Shown: positions 10,601 through 22,200 of the stretch, piece by piece
Numbering within the stretch: position 1 is the stretch's first letter
Layout: every line of letters starts with the position of its first letter
Assembly (NCBI GenBank): GCA_022579005.1
Contig: MU401611.1
Location: 1 to 64,000 of the forward strand
Reading direction: 5' to 3'
Source of the DNA: Poronia punctata
Lineage: Eukaryota > Ascomycota > Sordariomycetes > Xylariales > Xylariaceae
DNA: 64,000 bases
Program-made: the position numbers and the translations under genes
The notes under the pieces: model-generated
Seen by the model: the letters and a program-made list of their open reading frames with translations, nothing else
Told to the model about the DNA's origin: nothing
Databases searched by the model: none

Positions 10601-12819
10601 AAGTTGAGTATGCCGCCGTTGGTTGCACTCCGTTAATAGCCTGTAGTCATAAAGTCACGGGCAGTGTCTTAATTTCGGACGTCTTAAGTAGCACCGCTAG
10701 GTTCCAGTGGTTTCTTGCTTGTGCCGGTGTCCGGGACGTTATTGTTTCCGCCCGGGACCGCCGGTGCGGCGGGTGCCATCTTGACGTTTCTCAAGTCCAG
10801 GGTGACCTCATCAACGCGTTCGTACCTGAGCGCAAAGAGACGCACTTGACAAACGGGCTTTAAACTTTGAGGAAGCACCGGAGACACCCCCTCCAACTTG
10901 TCGTCTACTCTCCGCCTCGAGTTGTTTTGTTCTGTGTATGTCTTCCAACTCTGTTATGTATGTACCCCTGAGACAGGACAAAAACAAAAATGTATTGTTT
11001 CCCACTGCATCTCGGTTCTTCGGCGAGACAAAAAAAACAACTCGAAGGGTACAGTACATCCCGGAGACCTGGGGGCGTATCTTGATCAATCCTCCAGGTC
11101 TGCGTTGTCCGGTCCCCCTCCCCTCTATGTGTTGTTGTTGGTGTGACAACACATGATGACCCAAGACTATTTATAGTAAGGGGTTGCTTTTTCTGGGCTC
11201 GTTCGGGCACAGTTATCGAGTTCAATGCGCGTGAAGGAAGACAGACACAATCCAGATCCATCGCCTTGACGCGGTAGGAGCCAGGTGTTTTTGTCTTGTA
11301 GACCTTGACTACCTACCTAGGCAACGCTTGCCGACGATGCAAACATAACTCTCCGTAGGCCGAGACTGGTGTGTAAATCGGCATGGCGGGCGGAAATAGA
11401 TGATGAGAATACTATTGGGCGTGACGGTCGAAACTCACAAAGGGGCTCTCTCTCTCCTTCGTGGTCGTTCTTGTCGGTGGGGTAAGGGACTAGGTAGGTA
11501 GGTATTTTGACGAAAACCCTTGGCTTTGCGTGGGGTTTGCGGCTCGGCAACTTCTTAAGAAGGAAAGGGTATCCAATCGCAACGTCCTCCATTGTCAGTG
11601 ATCGTTGAAGTCCACACAATATCCATTGTGGTGTACAAGGGATAGATAAGAGGTAGGACAAAGCGCTCAAAGTATGTTGTGTAACAAGCAGTAAAGTTAA
11701 AGAGAAAGTCAGACAGAAGAGTCCAAGACGGGGGACGGTCATTTTATAAACATAAAAGAACAAATAGTTTAGTCCAAGTGGTTACTTGTCAATAGGAGCA
11801 GAAAACAATTTTTGAAAAAGGTTTGTAGGAATTGAAAGAATGCGTGTAATAGAAATCCTACCTAAACCATAAGATACAAACACAATAAGGGTTCTTCCTA
11901 TAGTTGTCTCCTTCTTGTAGTTCAAGAGCCAACAACGGACAAATAGATACCTCAAACACTACCCCATACAAAAGCAGAGAAAACTTCTATCTTTTCCAAC
12001 ATGCCTGATAGATGCGTGCTACAATCAAGCAAGTGTCTAAGAGCAAACAGCAAGTTACGTCTCTAGTTTTACAGGCAGAAAGCCTATGTCCACGTAAAAA
12101 GTTTTTTGGGCTGTGCTGGATCTGCTGTCGTACCCCAGCTGAACTACAACATCGGTAGGATAGTTTACGCGATAATGTCGAGATCGACTTAGAGCCAAGC
12201 CCTTGGCCAAGGATTATCGGTATTCCAGTTATAGAAACCGAGCACCAAGGGATCCTCGGCACACTTCACTAACCTACGCCTACGTTGCAATGGGAACCAG
12301 AGCTAGCGTCCAACTTTGCCGGAAGTAGGCCACACGAATTAAATGTACTATACCTTTCTCTTAGCATGCGGGGCTGCGCCTTGCCTATATAGGCAATACA
12401 AGGTTATTCTTACCGCCTCTGCGCTTTTGACGCTAAAATGACTAGCGCTGTCTTTAACCTATGCCGAGCCCTTAGATATCCGGGCTTTTACCTACTACCC
12501 GGTAAGGTGGGCCCCCTGGTGGCTGCGGGGCGGGATAGATTACGTAGGTATTTAACAGGGATTTGGTATTAAACTCGTGCCTTTCGATAACATACGTACT
12601 TAAGTTAATACAACCATACTTTTTGTGGCAGTATTGGGTGAATGTGTCTGGATTGATGTAGAGGAGATAACCTCTCGCCTCCTCACTCCCCAACCGCTTT
12701 GGTGAATCGTGAGGCTAGGCCTATGTATACCGTCAGACTATATACACGTCTAACGGCGTCTTTTTTCCAGTGCAACACATCTTCTCACAACATTGTCGAC
12801 CGTCTACACTCGTTCTACA
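7699..12819. other. Gene-poor stretch of about 5 kb
   Basis: Apart from one weak ORF (11317-11742, minus), I see no gene here. Many short overlapping frames exist on both strands, but none shows family motifs, splice-linked continuity or codon bias like the neighbours. I looked for reverse-transcriptase, integrase and transposase signatures and for long terminal or inverted repeats and saw none. Composition is near average, so this is not an obvious RIP block. It may be old, decayed transposon DNA or simply long intergenic sequence. Short features include poly-A/T tracts near 11030 and a TAGGTAGGTAGGTA run near 11492. Confidence 0.4.
11317..11742 (-). CDS. Possible small secreted protein (weak)
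   Basis: A 141-codon ORF begins with ATG at 11742. Its first 30 or so residues are a hydrophobic stretch (LGLFCLTFSLTLLLVTQHTL) that resembles a signal peptide. The remainder is basic and Pro/Ser-rich without any motif I know. It stands alone in otherwise gene-free DNA and has few cysteines, so it is not a typical effector. Chance ORFs of this length are expected, and this one is listed only because of the leader-like start. Confidence 0.18.
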   Translation of the reverse strand: MTVPRLGLFCLTFSLTLLLVTQHTLSALSYLLSIPCTPQWILCGLQRSLTMEDVAIGYPFLLKKLPSRKPHAKPRVFVKIPTYLVPYPTDKNDHEGEREPLCEFRPSRPIVFSSSISARHADLHTSLGLRRVMFASSASVA

Positions 12820-14332
12820 ATGACCCTTCGAGCAAGCTTGGCGCTATTCGCGACCTTCTTGGTGGTTGTCCTCCTTGGAGTCACTGCTCGCAGGAGATTC
12901 TTTCATCCCCTCTCTAGGTTTCCTGGCCCATTTTGGGGCTCGGTGACCACCCTCTACCAGGTATATCACTACGTACGCGGCTCTCAAGGCCAATCGCAGC
13001 GAGAGCTCCATCAAAGATACGGTACGTGCCCCATCGCTCGCAAGCAGAAGGATACTTATTTAGGTTGGCTCAGGTCCCGTGGTGCGCTTTGGACCGAGTC
13101 ACCTCATCATCTCCGATCCCACCATGCTCCCCGAAATCTACCACATGAAGACCAACAAATCAGATTTCTACAACTCCTCTCTAAACGAAGCCTCGCAGAC
13201 TGTATTTTCGGAAAAGCATAATGTTGCTCACATTGCAGCTCGCCGCTCACTGGCCCACGTTTACAGCATGGCTAATGTGAAGGGCATGGAGCCACAAATC
13301 CAGGAGCTGATCGACAAGTGGGTGACACGGCTCTGCACGCACGAGGAGAAGCCCTTCGCTATACGGGATCGTGCACTTTGGCTTGCGTTTGATGTCCTCG
13401 GAATCATGGCATTTGGAGAGCCCTTTGGCTTTGTTGAGGAATGGACTGATATCCGAACGATGCTCGAGCGAGCAAGCAAGTCCACCACTTCTGGTGCGTA
13501 TCTGGAGATCATCAACCGCATTCCGGTGCTGTCTCGGCTAGCGACCGGGACACGCCTAGGGAGATGGCTGCTTCTTCCTTCCCCGACAGACAAGGCCGGG
13601 ACCGGCGTGCTGAAAGCAGAGCGCGATGCAGCCTGGGCCAAGTATTTCGAAAGAAAACCAGCAGGCTCAGACCACTGTCTGCTTAGTCAGTTGCTGAACA
13701 AGAGGACGAAGCTCGGCCAGGACGCTCTGTTGAGCGATGATAGGATCAAGGCAGAACTTCTCATTGCTCTTCTGGCCGGAACAACCACGACCGCGGCGAT
13801 TATCACTTCGGTCTTGCTAAATGTCGCAGATCGCGAGCAGTACCGCATGAAGCTCTCGAGCGAAATCATTGCTGCACATGAAAGAAATGGCGGCACGGTC
13901 AGTTATGAACTCGGCCGAAGCTTGATCTATCTGGGAGCATGCGTACAGGAAGCCTTCCGTCTCTCAGCCGCCCCAACGCAATTTCCGCGTTTAGAAAATT
14001 CCGAGAGAGAGCTGAATGGTGTGAGACTACCACGGGGCACTATATTATCCAGCTCGAGCTACATTGTTGCGAGAAACGAAGGGCTTTATGGTAGCCAGCT
14101 TGACGAGTTCATACCCGAGCGATGGATCGACGCATCCGAAGAGACCAAGAAAGCTCGAAGGAAGTATGACTTCCGTTTCGGTTACGGTGCCCGCACGTGT
14201 CTGGGGAAGAATCTGGTAGAGGTGGAGATCCACAACGCTGTCTTCGAAGTCTTCCGTCGGACAGAAGTAAGAGTACACAACAAAGCGGAAGGTTTGGTGT
14301 CTTTGGAGTTGCGCCAGTATAATCGTATGTAG
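12820..14332 (+). CDS. Cytochrome P450 monooxygenase, atypical I-helix
   Basis: This is a second membrane-anchored P450, transcribed towards the NRPS and a likely tailoring enzyme. Exon 1 (12820-13021) encodes the anchor (FATFLVVVLLGVTARRRFF) and the FPGPFWGS hinge. Exon 2 (13074-14332) runs open to the stop. The total is 487 codons (486 aa). The ATG at 12820 is the first true ATG of the frame. Landmarks present are the K-helix EAFR, IPERW, and heme loop FGYGARTCLG with the ligand cysteine. The I-helix reads LLAGTTTTA: the acidic residue of the usual AGxD/ETT, which helps deliver protons to bound oxygen, is a threonine. The frame is otherwise clean, so this is probably a real feature of the enzyme and not decay. 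The general look is that of pisatin-demethylase-like fungal P450s; substrate unknown. Confidence 0.92.
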
Positions 14333-14885
14333 CGTCATGATGACAGATCCATACCAAGAAGTATGGTTCCAACAAAGACAGCAACAGAAACAGTAGTGAG
14401 ATGTGAGTGTAGTCGATAAAGTCCATACCTTACTCGCCTTGGACTGTAGTGCCAGGCAAGCTGTCCATATGAAATGGAAAGCTTTACCGCCCTTGGCGCG
14501 GCTCTCGATTTCAAGTACTAGGAATATTTAAAATGCAACACATTTTAATTTTGGGCATGCCAAGTATAATGCGGGGCAATGCGGGACAATGCGGGGGCTA
14601 GGCAATGTGAGGGCTAACTGTGCATGAGGACTGTGTTGCTTTTACCTATTTTATATTTGTACGTTGTATTCCGGCTTACTATTGCAGTACGCAAAGCGAC
14701 AAATCTTTGTTAGTGCAAATACGTCATAGTTGGGGCTTTTAAGCGTTTACCAATTAGGTTCTTGCAAAGCTTTTCTACAGCCTATTACCCTATCCTGTAC
14801 TATAGTTTTCACTATCTGTGCAGTAGGTTAAGCCCGAAATGGTATAACCCCAGCCCTATATCTTTTAGCAAAGACAGGGATGTGT
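14333..14885. other. Intergenic between P450 and prenyltransferase remnant
   Basis: No gene is seen. The stretch carries the P450 3' flank, a short tandem repeat (14568-14597) and an A/T-rich tail. The two flanking genes converge here, so it would contain two 3' ends. Confidence 0.35.
14568..14597. repeat. Three tandem 10-bp units AATGCGGGRC
   Basis: AATGCGGGGC, AATGCGGGAC and AATGCGGGGG follow one another directly, and a fourth looser copy (GCAATGTGAGGGCT) lies just downstream. Subterminal motif clusters of this kind are typical of some DNA transposons and MITEs, but no inverted partner was found nearby, so the origin is open. Confidence 0.5.
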
Positions 14886-15406
14886 TTAGACGAGCCAAGA
14901 AGTCTGGCTTAATACTGGTACAAGGTACGATGTGACCTCGAGCTGGTCATCATCATCTGTGAACATGACACTCAAGTACGACTGCATACCCTGCGGCATG
15001 TTTTGGTGTGTTCCGCCATCAGCAGCATGAGCAGTGCCTCCGTCACCTAACCGCGGCAACGCTTGGAGGAATTGATGAGCAAACTTGCCCTCTTCCACTG
15101 TCTTTTATCTATTGTGCAAGACCGATTGCCAATCCTTCTTCGTCCCGTCCCGTACACATACAGCGGCAGCTGAATGTTGACGTTGGGATACTCCCTGCCC
15201 GGCGCGATATCGAAATAGAAACCACAAGCAGGATACAAGAGGGGCACTTTGGCAGAGCTCCTGCTCACGCGTTCTTCGAAGCGAGGATTGACGGGCCAAT
15301 GGACATGGTCGGGGTAATCCAGCGATAGACCTGTGACGGCGGCTGAGAGAGTAAGTAGGGATTTGTCTTGGCCGGAGGAGATGGGTTTGCGGTTGTTGAG
15401 CGTCAT
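14886..15406 (-). pseudogene. DMATS-type aromatic prenyltransferase, 3' remnant
   Basis: The C-terminal third of a dimethylallyl-tryptophan-synthase-family enzyme (ABBA fold; attaches prenyl groups to indoles and other aromatics) is recognisable on the minus strand. Three islands in order are YFDIAPGREYPNVNIQLPLY (family strand before the YG-x-D loop), DEEGLAIGLAQ, and MPQGMQSYLSVMFTDDD with LEVTSYL (family: GxQTYxSxxF...xxTxYL). Each island is in a different frame, so there are at least two frameshifts. After LAQ the codon is TAG (complement of 15109-15111) where a TGG would fit the family, a CpA-to-TpA change on the plus strand. The N-terminal two thirds are missing. In other fungi DMATS enzymes accompany NRPSs that use tryptophan, so this is likely a lost decorating step of the locus (inference). 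Confidence 0.7.
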
Positions 15407-16292
15407 GATAGTACGAATGGCGGAGAAACAGACGCGGGGAAACTAGCACTATTGATTGACATATTACCTACTTACCTACTCTCTTTGGCACTCAGGATGT
15501 ATTAGCAGTATGCAGAGGTCGGCTAGCCTAACATCTTTTCGAGTTAGTTCGCAAAGATGTCATGATGTCAGGACGGGGCTAGAAGAGTACAAGCCGTCTA
15601 CGAGTACCCGCAGGCCCACTAGGCTAAATCTAGCTCAATAGAGAATGCTATAGTTTTCCAAACATGGAAAATATGCAGAGCCTATACTCGTAATTGCTGT
15701 TCTAGGATGGTGTAGGTCGTGTTGGTTGCTGGCCGACCTGCTCGGTACTTACTTTATAATACACTCACTAAACAAGGGATCGCTCTACAGACCGGGTAGT
15801 CAGAACAAAACAGACCGCCTGTCTGCAAGAAAGCCCACTAGTATACGGATCGACGACGTGGCATACAAGAAAGTGCTAGTCGTAGCACCCGAGCGCCGAG
15901 ATGAAGAGAAAAGAGAAAAGAAAAAAGAAAGAGAAAAAGGGGGAGCCCTGTCACGCACGCCTGTACGGCGGTATGTTACTGTTACTCATTTCCACTCCTC
16001 TAGCGGAGGATCTGCGGAGAAGAGATAGCGCCCCAACGCTCTTCGCCAAACGGAATCATCGTCCAAGTCGTGCAGCGGAGCACCGGACCTTGAGTTATAG
16101 AAGAAATTATCCCTTCAAGAGCCAGGCGTTCTGGGGGCTTTAGTCCTGTGTAATAGTGAAGGTTCTCGGGACCGCATCTGCAAAACTTTCCCAACGAAGC
16201 AAAGTTTCACTCTTCACGTCCCTGTTCAGCAAGTTCCGTGAAAGAATTCATTTTTTGGGCAGCGTCCACTGTTACTGAGCTGTCTGCGGCCA
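15407..16292. other. Upstream region of the NRPS
   Basis: No gene is seen. It should contain the NRPS promoter and perhaps the vanished 5' part of the prenyltransferase gene, but no prenyltransferase motif can be read. A purine-only tract (AAGAGAAAAGAGAAAAGAAA and on, about 15899-15943) lies about 350 bases before the NRPS start. I find no confident TATA box. Confidence 0.35.
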
Positions 16293-19200
16293 ATGATGAC
16301 GCGGTACGTTGACGATACAACGAGTAGGAGGCTCGTCCATGAGCCCTTCGAGAGTCGGGCTCTCTCATCATCTGATAGAGATGCTATCCAGACATACAGC
16401 GCTGGGTCCAAACAGGCCATCACCTATCACCAACTCAATTCGGAAGCAAATAAGATAGCGAGACTTATCCGAGCCACCAAGCCACCACATTTGAACACTA
16501 TCGCCATATGTATGGACAAAGGCCCGACTCTTATAGCCGTCATTCTTGCCGTTTTGAAGGTACGTTGAAAATATGGAGGCTCAGAAACTCGACTGACACG
16601 TTTGTATGCATACAGCTAGGATGTGCGTGGACCCCAGTTGATCCAAGAGCGCCAGCAAAGCGGAGGAATGCGATACTTGGTGAGCTTGGTGATTGCCATC
16701 TCTTGGTGGCACCGGGTTATGCGGCCGACTTCCAGCAATGTCCGCCGCCCACGAGTGTCTTTATCTGGGACGAATCGAGCTCCAAAGCTGCGTCTGTTCA
16801 AAGCAACGACAACATCGGGCGGGTGAATTGTAGCCCGGAAAGTCCATGTCATATTCTGTGGACGAGTGGCACGACCGGAGTGCCCAAAGGTCAGCTTCCA
16901 CATGCCAGCTCCTCGTTCTTGATTAGTTCAAGTTTACTGACACCCAGACTTGGACCAGGGGTCGTGATTCCTCATCAATCCGTCGTAAATAATGTTTCTG
17001 CATTGGTACAGCACTTTCGTTTGGGGCCGGATACTAGGACACTGCAATTTGCACACTTCACCTTTGACGTATTTTCGTTGGATGTCTTCATGACACTCGG
17101 CGTCGGTGGTTGTCTCATCTTGGGGGACACGTCCGAGATGCTTACCGATTTGACTTTGTTTACCAAGTCTGCGCATGCGAGCTACGCCCACTTGACTCCA
17201 TCAGTCATCCAGCTGCTAGATCCAGAACGAATCGGCTCAGATGGCAGTCTTCAAGTCCTGGCCAGCAGTGGCGAAGCCGTCACGGAGAGCATCGTTCGCG
17301 CCTGGGCCGACAGAGTGCAGCTATTCAACTGTTATGGCCCGACCGAGACAGATGTGGTCACAGCACACCGCATGGAAATCGGAACATCGCCGTTTTGCAT
17401 CGGAAGGGAGACGGCCGGCTGCAAAGTGTCTATCAGAGACGAACGGGGAACCGAGTTGCCTCGGGGAACTCCTGGGGAGATCTGCGTCTCTGGAATCCAA
17501 CTTATGACCGGCTATCTCAACGTACCCGCCAAGACACACTGGCATTCTCAAAGCCCAGAAGGCCGAGTTTACCGCACCGGCGACTTGGGGAAAATGGATT
17601 CGCATGGAAAGATCTTCTGTTTCGGCCGCAAAGACCACGAAGTCAAGGTACGGGGCAACAGAGTCAATTTGGCCGAGATAGAGGAGACGGTCCGACTCGT
17701 CCCAGATGTGCGATCCACCGCCGTGGTGTTTCCGAACACCGGCTCTCTCCAAGGCCAACTTTGCTGTTTCTTGCAGGCCGATTTGAAGCAGCAAGTCTTG
17801 CACAGAGGAGCGATGACGATTCCCTCGCTAGAGCTGAACGTGTCTGACGAAGCAATACATATGACCGGCGTTGTATTGAACGAGTTACAGCAGTCGTTAT
17901 CGACTCCAGCAGTACCGACTAACTGGTGGTTCGTCCGGGAATTGCCACTTACTCCAAGCGGCAAGATTGATCGTCGGGCACTGTTGCAGTGGGTAGAGTC
18001 GTCGGCCGAGTCTGCCATTCGGCTCCGGACACATCCTGTGGGATCCATCTCATCGCCCACAGGTGTGGACACGGATGAATCGGGGTCGGAAGAATCCGAA
18101 CAAGAACAGGCGATTAGACTGATCTGGTCCGACATCCTTGGTACCGACCCTGGTGAACTATCCACAAACCGACCATTCTATGCCTCGGGGGGTCACTCTC
18201 TTCTGGCCGCCAGGCTCGTCGCGGCATTGCGGGCTCGGGGAATGGATTTTACCATCCAGACACTCCATGATGCCGATACCATCAGGAAGCAGGCCAGTCT
18301 CCTCACCAGCTTGGAGAAGCGGCCCGAGCCAACGTCACGATGCGAGGCAGAGGTTCCATATGCCCTGATAGACCCTGCAGTCGACCTAAACACGCTGAAA
18401 GAGGCGATATCCAAGGTCTGCTCTGTCCCGCAGAACGTCATCGACAATATTTATCCTTGCACGCCAATGCAAAGTGGACTTATGGCCGCCTCACTCCAAC
18501 GTCCTGGAATGTACATCTGCGAGATGAGTTTAAAGGCACGGGGTCGATTAGACCAATCTGCCTTGGACGTTGCTTGGTCGCAGCTTGTCGCTTTGGAACC
18601 CATCTTCCGGACCCGACTCGCAATGACGCCGGACTACGGCATGTTTCAGGTAGTCTTGGCTCCCGAATATGCCGTCGGTTCGAAGGAACCCTACCCGCGC
18701 CCCATGAGAATCGGCTCGCAGTTATGGCAATATACCTTGGAAGAATCAGGTGTGAATTTCCGTATCCATCACTCGATATTGGATGGAGCACAGGTTCTCC
18801 TCATGCTCGACAAACTTGGCACGCTCTACGACAAGCAGATACGAAGCAACGGGACACTACCGCCACGAGCGGGAATCCATGTCATGCCCGGCCCTCCGTT
18901 TACTCACTTCCTTCATTCGCTCTCGCAAGATAGTTCTTCTTGGACTCATTCACGGACTTTCTGGCTGAGGACCATGAAAGACCAGTCGGCCACGGACTAT
19001 CCGACCGTCACATCGGCCGCCCCCGAGTACAGTGCACACCGTACGGTCGGTTCTACGATGCAGTGGGATTTCCGCGAATTGGCTGCCAAGTGCAACGTGC
19101 CACCTGGAGCACTTCTAGGCGCCCTTTGGTCTCTCGTTTACAGCGGTTTCGCAGATGCCGCCACCGTCGTTTACGGCATGGTTCACTCCGGTCGAGATGC

Positions 19201-22200
19201 TGCCGTAGATGGTATAGAAGAGATGGTTGCGCCGACGATAGCGATCACGCCTTTCATAGCGGTGGCCGACAGGAACATGACGTTTGCGCAATTGGCGGCG
19301 GCTCACCAAACGACCCTGTGCGACATGGTTCCGTTTCGGCATTTTGGGCTTCAGCACATCCAAGCACTTGGGCCCAACTACCGGGCCGCTTGCGATTTCC
19401 GGGCACTTCTCAAAATTGATTCCGAGATGGACCATCGAATGGCAGACGGTCCCTTGGTATTGGAGGCTATCTCGGAAGCCCGCTACGACTATCCGCTCGT
19501 TGTGTTTTTGACGATGAAAGCAGACCAAGCTGTGGCCGTTGAGTTGAGTTACGAAGAGTCCTTTATCTCGACGGAAGAAGTCCAGTGTATCCTCAGCCGC
19601 CTGGAAGATGTCGGCCAACAGCTCGAGAACTTGGGCGCTCAACAGACTTTGAAGTCTCTGCAGACTCCGTCGCCGACTTGCCTCGGGCACATTGTTGCGT
19701 CGACAACAGCACCCGCCACCAGGGATATTTGTGTTCAAGATATATTTTGCGACGCCGCTCTCCAAACACCCGAGGCACCCGCCATTTTCGACCAGGAACT
19801 GGACGTCTCCTTGACATACTCGGAAGTCGAGCGGCTATCTAGCCTTCTGGCAAGCGTCATAACCGAATGCGGCGCTGACAGCGGCTCCATTGTCGCACTC
19901 TGTATGGAAAGCGGTGCCTATGCACTCGTCGCCATTCTCGCCGCTTTCCAGGCCGGTTGCGCCTATGTCCCGATTAACCCCGAGCATCCAGCAAAACGCC
20001 AAGACTTCTTCATCCAACAGGTCGACGCCAACATTCTGCTCTGCTTGTCGCGCGCTTCCGCCAACTATGCTGGTTTTGGCGGTCAAATCATCAAAGTAGA
20101 CGAAATCGTTCCTATTACGCCTGGGCAGGACGAGAATAGCCCGGCATCGGCGTCGCCGGGCAGAACGTCTGGCGACTGGGACATGGTCGAAACCCCATCG
20201 CATGGAAAGACTGGGAGACCAGGAGCTACGGCATTTGTCCTGTACACATCTGGCTCAACTGGACAGCCAAAAGGCGTCGAGCTCACGCATCGAAATATCG
20301 CAACCTCGGTCCATGCCCTTGTCGACTCATTCGAGCTGGAACAGGGCGTCCGCTTGTTCCAATTCTCGGCGCTGACTTTTGATATGAGCCTGCTAGAAAT
20401 ATTCGGCGCATGGGCACGACGTGGTTGTGTATGTATTCCATCCAAGCATTCTCGCATGAATAGGGCCTCTCAAGCTCTACGAGAGATGGGAATAGATACT
20501 GTCATGGCTACTCCTACAGTCGCAAGCTTGTTTCAAGTAGAGGATACTTTGCAACTCCGAACGATGGTGATAGGGGGTGAAAGACTCACTAGAGAAATCG
20601 TGGATCGATGGGCTGCCCGACTGCGCCTATACCAACTCTACGGTCCAACCGAAGGTGGCATAGCGGTCACGTGCACACGAGTATTGCCAGACTGTCTCGA
20701 GCTACACAACCTAGGCCCTACTGTCAATGCGAGAGTCTGGATCCTGGACGAAGATGGCAAACCCGTTCCTTCGGGCTACCCTGGAGAGATTGCAATTTCG
20801 GGGCCGACTGTGGCCCGTGGATACTGGAAGGATCCGGAAAGGACAGAGCATGCCTTTGTCACCTTGATGCCGTCGGGAAAGAAGGAGTCGGAGCAGAGAA
20901 TATATCGGACGGGCGATATTGGACGTCGAACACAAGATGGCATGATCCGCTTTTACGGGAGGAAAGACCACCAGGTCAAGGCTCGAGGTATCCGGATCGA
21001 ACTCGGCGAGATCGAAGACGGCATTCTCGGAGCAGGATCTGATGTCGGTAGGACGGTTGTCGCGTACATCTCGAATAAACTCGTCGCTTTTCTCGCCGAC
21101 GGGACGGTCGTGACCGGTGACGCCGATGACGAGGAAAAAGTCAGCTTCGACCAGATGGCGCCTAATCGAGAGGCTAGGGTATCCAACATTCTGGCTCATC
21201 TCAAAGCTCGGTTGCCCGAGTACATGATCCCCTCGAAATTCGTCTTCACCACGCCATGGCCGAAGGCGTCGAGCGGAAAGACGGACCGCAAGCGTCTCCT
21301 CGCAGCCTATCAAGCCGAAGACTCTGGAAATTCTTCACCTCGGAAAAAAACGGATCCAGGTGGCCTAGAGGTAACAACGGACGATCCTTCAAGAAGAAAA
21401 GAGTCGGAATCGCTTGCTCGGTTTAGGCATACACTCCACCGTGTGCTTGACCTACCTGGTGATTCGAAAATCGACCTATCGGATACGTTTTTCGAGATGG
21501 GAGGAGATTCCTTTGCCGCGATGAAATTCGTCGCTGCAGCTCGCGAAGAAAACCTGGAAATCTCAGTCCGGGATATCTTCCACGATCCAAAACTTGGTTC
21601 CATGTACAATCTGATGTTCGACAAGGCTCCAGGGGCCGCCGAGGTTGCCGGGCGAGCGCGAGCTAGCAGCAGCGATATCCAGACGTTCTCACTCAAAGAC
21701 TTTGTCGACCCACAAGAAATCGAGAACCTAACCGGCTTCTCCATCGATTGTCTGGAAGATGTTTACCCCTGTACACCCTTCCAGGAAGGCGTCGCCGCGC
21801 TCGCATCGTCCCCTGGAGATCTCTACATCACTCGCCACGTGTTCAAAACAACTCCGTGTGACCAAGCTCGCTTCACAGCCGCTTTAGCGCTTGTCATCAA
21901 GCGTACTTCGATCCTGAGGACGATTATTATATTTTCGAATGCTCTAGGTGCTCTGCAGCTAGCCGTCAGCCCAGACTCCGAGTCGCCACCGCCCATCGGA
22001 TTGTACGCCTCGGTCCAAGATCTGACAACTCAGCCGGTACAGCTGCAAGAGCAGTATCTTTGCAACTTCCACCTCGTCGTACAAGACGGCGTAGTGAACG
22101 CGTTCGGAGTGACCATGTCACACGCAGCGTATGATGGGTGGAGCCAGGAGCTTTTTTTGGACGATATCTCGATGGCCTATCGCGAGGGAGATCTAGCGGC

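Noticed and set aside
7699..12819. Retrotransposon or DNA transposon body
   Set aside because: No reverse-transcriptase, integrase, RNase H or transposase motifs were recognisable in any frame, and no long terminal or inverted repeats were seen by eye. A genome-wide self-alignment would be needed to find decayed copies.
15901..16143. Lys/Glu-rich ORF before the NRPS
   Set aside because: It is a translation of a purine-only low-complexity tract with no support on either side.
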